Program-made: the position numbers and the translations under genes
Shown here: in pieces, positions 1-3,681 of the stretch
Layout: every line of letters starts with the position of its first letter
How positions within the stretch are numbered: position 1 is the first letter of the stretch
Source: Armatimonadota bacterium
GTDB taxonomy: Bacteria > Armatimonadota > Hebobacteria > CAIYQO01
Reading direction: 5' to 3'
Assembly (NCBI GenBank): GCA_022708765.1
Contig: JAKIYB010000267.1
Span: forward strand, 1 to 6,509
DNA length: 6,509 nt
The notes under the pieces: generated by a model
What the model saw: the letters and a program-made list of their open reading frames with translations, nothing else
Database searches by the model: none
What the model was told of the DNA's origin: nothing

Positions 1-744
1 CACCGGCACGCTGTCTTCGGCGAGGATTTTGCCGTCACCGCGCCCGTTCTGCGAGTAGACGACGATGCGGCCATTGGATGGGTCATCGGACGGCAGGTTG
101 TAGTAGATGACGGTGCTGAAGGGGTAGAAGCCGCCCATGCCGGCGGTGGCGATGGTGCGGCCCAGCACCCGGCCGCCGCTGTCGCGCACTTCGATGATGA
201 GCGCGCCTTCGTAGACGTTCGCCACGCCCTGCACGCGCAGGCCGGTGCGCACCAGTTCGCCGGGCCGCGGGTCGGCGATGACCACCCCGGCTTTAAACGA
301 GGGCAGCGGCAGCACGTAGTGCCGGTTGGCGCGGGTGAGCCGCACGGTGCGCGTCACGCCGTCATAGGTCACCGGAATGCGGTACGTCTCGGCGATGAAG
401 CGCAGCGGCACCATCGTCCGCCCCCGGGTAATGAACGGCGCGGCGTCCAGTGTCGCCGGCTGCCCGTCCACCAGCGCCGTGCGCGTGCCGATGGTGAGAA
501 TGATGGTGCGCTCACTCGCCCGGGCGATATGCACCCGCTGCATTTCCGGCACCCAGGTGACCGTCGCTCCGAACTCCCGCGCGATGACCGCCACCGGCAC
601 GAAAGTGCGCCCGGCGACGATTTGCGGCTCCACGTCGGTGACCAGCGCGGTATAGATGGGCCGCTGCGGCTGCGCGGGCGGGGGTGTCTGGGCGAGGCTT
701 CCCGCTACGCACACGATGACGAACAGAAATAAACTAACTCGCAT
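1..744 (-). CDS. Exported stalk-domain/Gmad2 protein, 3' end outside window
   Basis: The frame is open from an ATG at 744 to the window edge (248 codons). The start is supported by GGGAGGAG just upstream. Residues 1-18 form a signal peptide: one Arg, a hydrophobic core at 5-15, then a likely SLA/QT cleavage site. Cys12 lacks a proper lipobox, so a lipoprotein is unlikely. A Pro/Gln linker follows. Residues 45-73 (GRTFVPVAVIAREFGATVTW) and 108-136 (GRTMVPLRFIAETYRIPVTY) are two copies of the copper amine oxidase N-terminal 'stalk' repeat (Cu_amine_oxidN1 type). Residues 154-248 resemble the Gmad2 immunoglobulin-like domain: an ADPRPGELV start, then VQGVANVYEGALIIEVRDSG, then IVVYSQNGRGDGK. No catalytic domain is visible. 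The protein probably acts outside the membrane in the envelope or wall, as a binding or scaffold protein (inference). Gmad2 is nearly complete at the edge, so the true C-terminus may be close. Family assignment is firm; the role is unknown. Confidence 0.88.
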   Translation of the reverse strand, partial: MRVSLFLFVIVCVAGSLAQTPPPAQPQRPIYTALVTDVEPQIVAGRTFVPVAVIAREFGATVTWVPEMQRVHIARASERTIILTIGTRTALVDGQPATLDAAPFITRGRTMVPLRFIAETYRIPVTYDGVTRTVRLTRANRHYVLPLPSFKAGVVIADPRPGELVRTGLRVQGVANVYEGALIIEVRDSGGRVLGRTIATAGMGGFYPFSTVIYYNLPSDDPSNGRIVVYSQNGRGDGKILAEDSVPV

Positions 745-747
745 ACG

Positions 748-755
748 CTCCTCCC
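748..755 (-). promoter_or_regulatory. Ribosome binding site of the stalk/Gmad2 gene
   Basis: Read on the minus strand, GGGAGGAG lies 3 nt before the ATG at 744 (5 nt from the GGAGG core). This fixes the start of a gene whose 3' end is outside the window. Confidence 0.8.
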
Positions 756-802
756 ATATCGCCGGCACAGCCATATGACTACTATGCTTTACGTGTATCA
801 CC

Positions 803-909
803 CCCTGAAGGAGGTGGCTAACTAGAATGAGCACGTTGAAGCGCGCTCATGCATCTCCGTACTCAGAGCGCTTCAGCGTCCTTGGCAATGTTAGCACCCT
901 CCTTCAGGG
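803..909. repeat. Long imperfect inverted repeat with nested second stem
   Basis: The outer arms are 803-822 (CCCTGAAGGAGGTGGCTAAC) and 890-909, complementary at 18 of 20 positions. The inner arms are 833-844 (ACGTTGAAGCGC) and 868-879, complementary at 11 of 12, and the odd pair is a G-U wobble if the plus strand is the RNA. Ten-base segments lie between the stems on both sides, and the terminal loop is 23 nt. An AT-rich extension (794-799 with 911-916) can lengthen the outer stem. The left arm holds AAGGAGGT, a perfect Shine-Dalgarno sequence, and the right arm holds CCTCCTT, which would cover it. It could be a structured leader, a transcriptional operator or a small non-autonomous mobile repeat. 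I see no clear target-site duplication and no known riboswitch core. Confidence 0.7.
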
Positions 910-918
910 AGATATATA

Positions 919-1033
919 CAGTATACCCCGGCAGCGTGACAGGCGTAGTGATTTTCCATGCCTTGTTCCCGCCCATCTTCACAATCCCGCACCCGCGTGT
1001 TACGATAGAACGCTCCCTCGAGAGGGTATACTG
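919..1033. promoter_or_regulatory. Inverted 10-bp pair flanking the ATPase promoter
   Basis: CAGTATACCC at 919-928 recurs as its exact reverse complement GGGTATACTG at 1024-1033. Each copy contains TATACT, a 5/6 match to the -10 hexamer, reading outward toward the gene on its side. Neither has a convincing -35 at 16-18 bp. The pair could be a two-site operator around the promoter at 978-1006, or two divergent activator-dependent -10 elements. The match is seen in the sequence; the function is inferred. Confidence 0.4.
978..1006 (+). promoter_or_regulatory. Candidate sigma70-type promoter for the GspE/PilB ATPase gene
   Basis: TTCACA (978-983, 5/6 to TTGACA) is followed after exactly 17 bp by TACGAT (1001-1006, 4/6 to TATAAT). 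Transcription would start near 1013 and give a leader of about 90 nt carrying the inverted motif at 1024-1033 and the palindrome at 1077-1090. Confidence 0.45.
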
Positions 1034-1076
1034 CGAGAGGAACTTTTTCTCCCCGCTCCGACTCTAACAGGATAAC

Positions 1077-1090
1077 ACGCCGTACGGCGT
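1077..1090. promoter_or_regulatory. 14-bp perfect palindrome before the ATPase ribosome binding site
   Basis: ACGCCGTACGGCGT is a perfect palindrome ending 4 bp before the AGGAG ribosome binding site (1095-1099) of the ATPase gene. As DNA it could bind a dimeric repressor. As RNA it would form only a weak, tight hairpin, because the symmetric centre leaves little loop. Confidence 0.45.
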
Positions 1091-1105
1091 ATTCAGGAGA
1101 GAACC

Positions 1106-2650
1106 ATGCGAGACGATGCCGCCGCTACCCTGCGCCCCCAGGACATTCCGGTGCCCAAAGAGGCCATCGCGCTGATCCCGCGCAACTTCGCCGAGCGCTA
1201 CCGCGTCTGCCCCCTCGGTCTCACCGAGGCGCGCAGCGGGCAGCGCACGCTCACCGTCGCCACGCTGGATCCTTCCAACCTGATGCTGATGGACCACCTG
1301 CAGCAGCTCACCCAGTGCCGCATCAATCCGATGGCCGCCAGCGAGCAGGACATCATGCGCGGCATAGACCTGCACTACAGCACCGCGCCGATGGACCAGC
1401 CGCAGGATCTACTGCAGTCGCTGGGCAGCGGTACGGCCACCCAGCAAGATGCCCCCGCGCAGCAGGCGCCGGTGGGGAATCTGGTGGAATCGCGCGGCGC
1501 CAGCGCCACTGTAGAGAGCATCATGCAGCGCGCCATCTCCGAGCGCGCCACCGACATCCACATCGAGCCGCACCCCAAAACCGTCTACGTGCGCTTCCGC
1601 ATTGACGGCATGATGTATGACCACATGACCTACGACCCCTCGCTGCACCCGCAGGTCATCTCGCGCATCAAGATCCTCTCCAACCTGAACATCGCCGAGA
1701 CGCGTCTGCCGCAGGACGGCCGCTTTGATGTGACCTTCGGCGCCAAGTCCTTCGACGTGCGCATTTCCGTGCTGCCCAGCCTGTCCGGCGAGAAGGCGGT
1801 GATGCGCCTGCTGCCGAAGGGCGCCATCGCGCTGGAACTCGGGCAACTCGGGCTGGAGGGTCAGGCGAAGGCGACGCTGGAAGAACTCATCACCAAACCG
1901 TTCGGCATGGTGCTCGTCACCGGCCCCACGGGTTCCGGGAAAACCACCACCCTCTACGCCGCCCTCGGCCAGGTTGACTGTGTGGGGAAAAACGTCATCA
2001 CCGTGGAAGACCCGGTGGAGTACCAGTTCAACCGCATCACGCAGATTCAGGTCCACCCGAAGATCGGCCTCACTTTCGCCGCCGGCCTGCGCGCCATCCT
2101 GCGCCAGGATCCCGACGTCATCATGGTGGGGGAGATTCGCGACCTGGAGACGCTGGAAATGGCCATTCACTCCGCCCTCACCGGCCACCTGGTGCTCTCC
2201 ACCCTGCACTGCAACGACGCCGCCGCCGCCGCCGCCCGCATGGTGGACATGGGCGCGGAACCCTTCCTCGTCTCCTCCGCGGTGAACGGCATCGTCGCCC
2301 AGCGCCTGGTGCGCCGCGTCTGCGAGCAGTGCAAAGAGGTCGCCGCCATCACCGACGAAATACGCCAGAAGCTGGAACTGCCCAACGATGGGGCCGTGTA
2401 TTACCACGGGCGCGGCTGCAACGGCTGCCGCGGCACCGGCTACATGGGCCGCATCAGCGTCTTTGAGGTGATTACCAACAACGAAGCCATCCAGCAGGCG
2501 GTCATCCGCAAAGCCCCCGCCAGCGAAATCCGCAACATTGTGCGCAACTGCGGCTTCACCACCCTCCGCGACGACGGCATCAGCAAAGCCCGCGCCGGCA
2601 TCACCACACTGGAAGAGGTTATGCGCGCGGTATATGTGGATCTGGCGTAA
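1106..2650 (+). CDS. gspE: GspE/PilB-family assembly ATPase of a type IV pilus or type II secretion system
   Basis: This is a cytoplasmic hexameric motor that hydrolyses ATP to drive pilin or pseudopilin assembly. Start: ATG at 1106, with AGGAG 6 nt upstream. Residues 13-90 match the C-terminal half of the T2SSE_N/MshEN domain (VCPLGL, TLTVATLDPSN); the usual first half is missing and I see no clear c-di-GMP-binding motif. A Gln/Ala-rich linker lies at about 98-125. The N2 domain carries ATDIHIEP (D150, H152, E154) and RLPQDGR (202-206). The motor has Walker A GPTGSGKTT at 273-281 (K279), the Asp box ITVEDPVEY (E301, D302), Walker B VIMVGEIRD (338-346, E343) and the His box HLVLSTLH (H361, H368). 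Zinc-type cysteines are C406/C409 and C438/C441. All key residues are present, so it should be active. At 514 aa it is somewhat short for PilB. No pilC, pilT or pilin gene adjoins it, so PilB and GspE cannot be told apart here. Confidence 0.95.
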   Translation: MRDDAAATLRPQDIPVPKEAIALIPRNFAERYRVCPLGLTEARSGQRTLTVATLDPSNLMLMDHLQQLTQCRINPMAASEQDIMRGIDLHYSTAPMDQPQDLLQSLGSGTATQQDAPAQQAPVGNLVESRGASATVESIMQRAISERATDIHIEPHPKTVYVRFRIDGMMYDHMTYDPSLHPQVISRIKILSNLNIAETRLPQDGRFDVTFGAKSFDVRISVLPSLSGEKAVMRLLPKGAIALELGQLGLEGQAKATLEELITKPFGMVLVTGPTGSGKTTTLYAALGQVDCVGKNVITVEDPVEYQFNRITQIQVHPKIGLTFAAGLRAILRQDPDVIMVGEIRDLETLEMAIHSALTGHLVLSTLHCNDAAAAAARMVDMGAEPFLVSSAVNGIVAQRLVRRVCEQCKEVAAITDEIRQKLELPNDGAVYYHGRGCNGCRGTGYMGRISVFEVITNNEAIQQAVIRKAPASEIRNIVRNCGFTTLRDDGISKARAGITTLEEVMRAVYVDLA

Positions 2651-2739
2651 GTCGAATCGCAGATAAAGACATCACGCCATCCCGTTCGTAGTACGTGACC
2701 GCAGTGATACTGCGGACTAGTTCCCACCAACAATGCACT

Positions 2740-2765
2740 CCCTTCTCCCAGTATTGGGAGAAGGG
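2740..2765. terminator. 11-bp perfect hairpin, REP-like; possible bidirectional terminator
   Basis: CCCTTCTCCCA (2740-2750) pairs perfectly with TGGGAGAAGGG (2755-2765) across loop GTAT. It lies 90 bp after the ATPase stop and between convergent genes, so it may end transcription from both sides. There is no T-run after either arm, so it is not a classic intrinsic terminator. The following GTAGGGGATGAGG tail resembles dispersed repeats with CCCTTCTCCC/GGGAGAAGGG arms known from many GC-rich genomes (from memory). It may be a repeat first and a terminator only incidentally. Confidence 0.5.
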
Positions 2766-2808
2766 TAGGGGATGAGGCCGCGCGCGGGAGCGCGCAACGC
2801 ACCCCGCT

Positions 2809-2939
2809 AAACCATCGTGTTCATTCAGTAGTCAGGCACGCAGCGGAGCGGAGTGCCGTCGTCTAGGCAATCCGTAACCGGAACGATGGACGAACGCTAC
2901 TCCGCTCCGCTGCGTAGCTCACTACGAACGAGATGGTTT
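2809..2939. repeat. Imperfect inverted repeat with 17-bp perfect arms
   Basis: The core arms ACGCAGCGGAGCGGAGT (2839-2855) and 2899-2915 are perfectly complementary. Outside them GTAGT (2829-2833) pairs with ACTAC (2921-2925) across a 5x5 internal loop. Further out AAACCAT (2809-2815) pairs with ATGGTTT (2933-2939). The 43-bp loop has no gene. The right arm also contains a short hairpin CGTAG-CTCA-CTACG (2913-2926). The structure suggests a REP- or MITE-like element, possibly two inverted copies of one repeat. No transposase is nearby. Confidence 0.7.
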
Positions 2940-2951
2940 GGTCATCTTCGG

Positions 2952-3596
2952 CTATTCCCCCGCCCCTACCATTGTCAAATTCCCCACGCGGTGGGAGAGG
3001 ACGGCCAGCGACTCCGCCAGGTCTTCGTTGAGGACGACGACGGGGTCGGGGAGGTTGAGGGGGTGGCCGGAAAAGTTCCAGAAGGCGAGGACGCCGGCGT
3101 CGGCGAGCATGTCGGCGACGGGCTGGGCGGCGTCGGACGGCACGGTGAGGACGGCGATACGGATGCTGTTGCGCTGGGCAAAAGCCGCCGCCTGCCAGAG
3201 GGGATATATCTGTCGCCCCTCCACCTGCCCGCCGATCTTGTCGGGGTTCGTATCGAAGAGCGCCACGATGCTGAGGTTATACTTTTCAAAACCGTGGTAG
3301 GCCACCAGCGCCTGCCCCAGCCGCCCGGCGCCCACCAGGATAGCCTCCTTGGTGTGCCGCGCGCCGAGGAAATCCTGCAGGTGCGCCAGCAGTTCCGGCA
3401 CGCCAAAACCCACCCGCGGCTTGCCGGTGAATTTCGTCATCGCCAGGTCTTTACGCACCAGCGTCTCATCCAGCCGCAGCCGCCGCGCCAGCTCCGCGCT
3501 GGTCACGTTCCGCTGTCCCTCGTCCGCCAACCGCACCAGCACCGATAAATACTGCGGCAGCCGCCGCAAACTGGCGCCGGAAATCTGCATCGCCAT
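2952..3596 (-). CDS. rex: Rex-family NAD(H)-sensing transcriptional repressor, variant
   Basis: Rex proteins are dimeric cytoplasmic repressors that leave DNA when NADH binds, linking redox state to fermentation and respiration genes. The 214 aa match the usual length. The winged-helix domain is about residues 8-80 (RRLPQYL, TSAELARRL, VRKDL 47-51). The Rossmann domain has VGAGRLG (GxGxxG at 89-94), Y100, FDTNPDKIGG (114-123), LTVPSDAAQPVADML, WNFSG (173-177) and a C-terminal NEDL (190-193). The start at 3596 is favoured over the in-frame ATG at 3590 by GGGAGGA 6 nt upstream. Oddities: the usual SYFGxxG after RKDL is replaced by AMTKFTGKPRVGFGV, and the Arg expected after the YL of helix 1 is Ser18. 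I recall similar substitutions in Rex-like paralogues of clostridia and relatives, so this may be such a form with its own operator. It lies 85 bp downstream of the kinase/beta-helix gene. Confidence 0.9.
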   Translation of the reverse strand: MAMQISGASLRRLPQYLSVLVRLADEGQRNVTSAELARRLRLDETLVRKDLAMTKFTGKPRVGFGVPELLAHLQDFLGARHTKEAILVGAGRLGQALVAYHGFEKYNLSIVALFDTNPDKIGGQVEGRQIYPLWQAAAFAQRNSIRIAVLTVPSDAAQPVADMLADAGVLAFWNFSGHPLNLPDPVVVLNEDLAESLAVLSHRVGNLTMVGAGE

Positions 3597-3625
3597 CAGG
3601 TGTCCTCCCTCGGGGTGTCGGGTTT

Positions 3626-3634
3626 ACTATACCA
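3626..3634 (-). promoter_or_regulatory. Candidate extended -10 promoter of rex
   Basis: On the minus strand TGGTATAGT gives a TATAGT -10 (5/6) preceded by TG at the extended -10 position, 29 bp before the rex ATG. The -35 region at 17 bp is poor (TGTACC), as is usual for extended -10 promoters. A 10-bp direct repeat, ATGATGGCGG on the plus strand, occurs at 3634-3643 and 3665-3674, the first copy touching the TG element. I see no canonical TTGTGA/TCACAA Rex operator here. Confidence 0.5.
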
Positions 3635-3681
3635 TGATGGCGGGGGGCGGTACACCTGCGGGGGATGATGGCGGCACGCGG

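Larger units (their letters stand above)
745..1105. other. Divergent intergenic region, 361 bp
   Basis: This region separates two divergent genes, so it should hold promoters for both. From left to right it contains the stalk gene's ribosome binding site, a long imperfect inverted repeat (803-909), an AT-rich patch with TATATACAGTATAC (913-926), a sigma70-like promoter facing the ATPase gene (978-1006), a short CCCT/AGGG hairpin near 1014-1025, a second copy of the 919-928 motif in inverse orientation (1024-1033), and a palindrome next to the ATPase ribosome binding site. An open frame at 827-1075 follows an AAGGAGGT sequence, but its translation has no recognisable character. I do not call it a gene. 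Confidence 0.7.
2651..2951. other. Convergent intergenic region rich in hairpins and dispersed-type repeats
   Basis: No gene is seen here. The region holds a small hairpin CCGCAG/CTGCGG (2699-2704 with 2710-2715), a perfect 11-bp hairpin (2740-2765), a GCGCGC/GCGCGC hairpin with loop GGGA (2780-2795), and a long imperfect inverted repeat (2809-2939). In addition, 2677-2692 (CCATCCCGTTCGTAGT) is complementary at 15 of 16 positions to 2921-2936, so sequences related by inversion bracket most of the region. This looks like several repetitive extragenic elements gathered between two convergent genes. Confidence 0.75.

Noticed and set aside
781..809. Minus-strand promoter TTCAGG-N17-CATAGT close to the stalk/Gmad2 gene
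   Set aside because: It matches only 3/6 and 4/6, which is too weak to list, although its position would be suitable.
827..1075. 82-codon plus-strand frame preceded by AAGGAGGT
   Set aside because: The ribosome binding site is perfect, but its spacing (11 nt) is long. The sequence lies across an inverted repeat and promoter elements, and the protein has no plausible fold, hydrophobic segment or motif. A leader peptide cannot be excluded.
745..1105. c-di-GMP riboswitch or T-box in the ATPase leader
   Set aside because: I looked for conserved GEMM and T-box core sequences and saw neither. The inverted repeat does not resemble a known riboswitch class.
1409..2407. 332-codon minus-strand frame inside the ATPase gene
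   Set aside because: The translation is low-complexity Gly/Asp/His-rich, typical of the antisense of GC-rich coding DNA. The plus strand has all GspE/PilB motifs.
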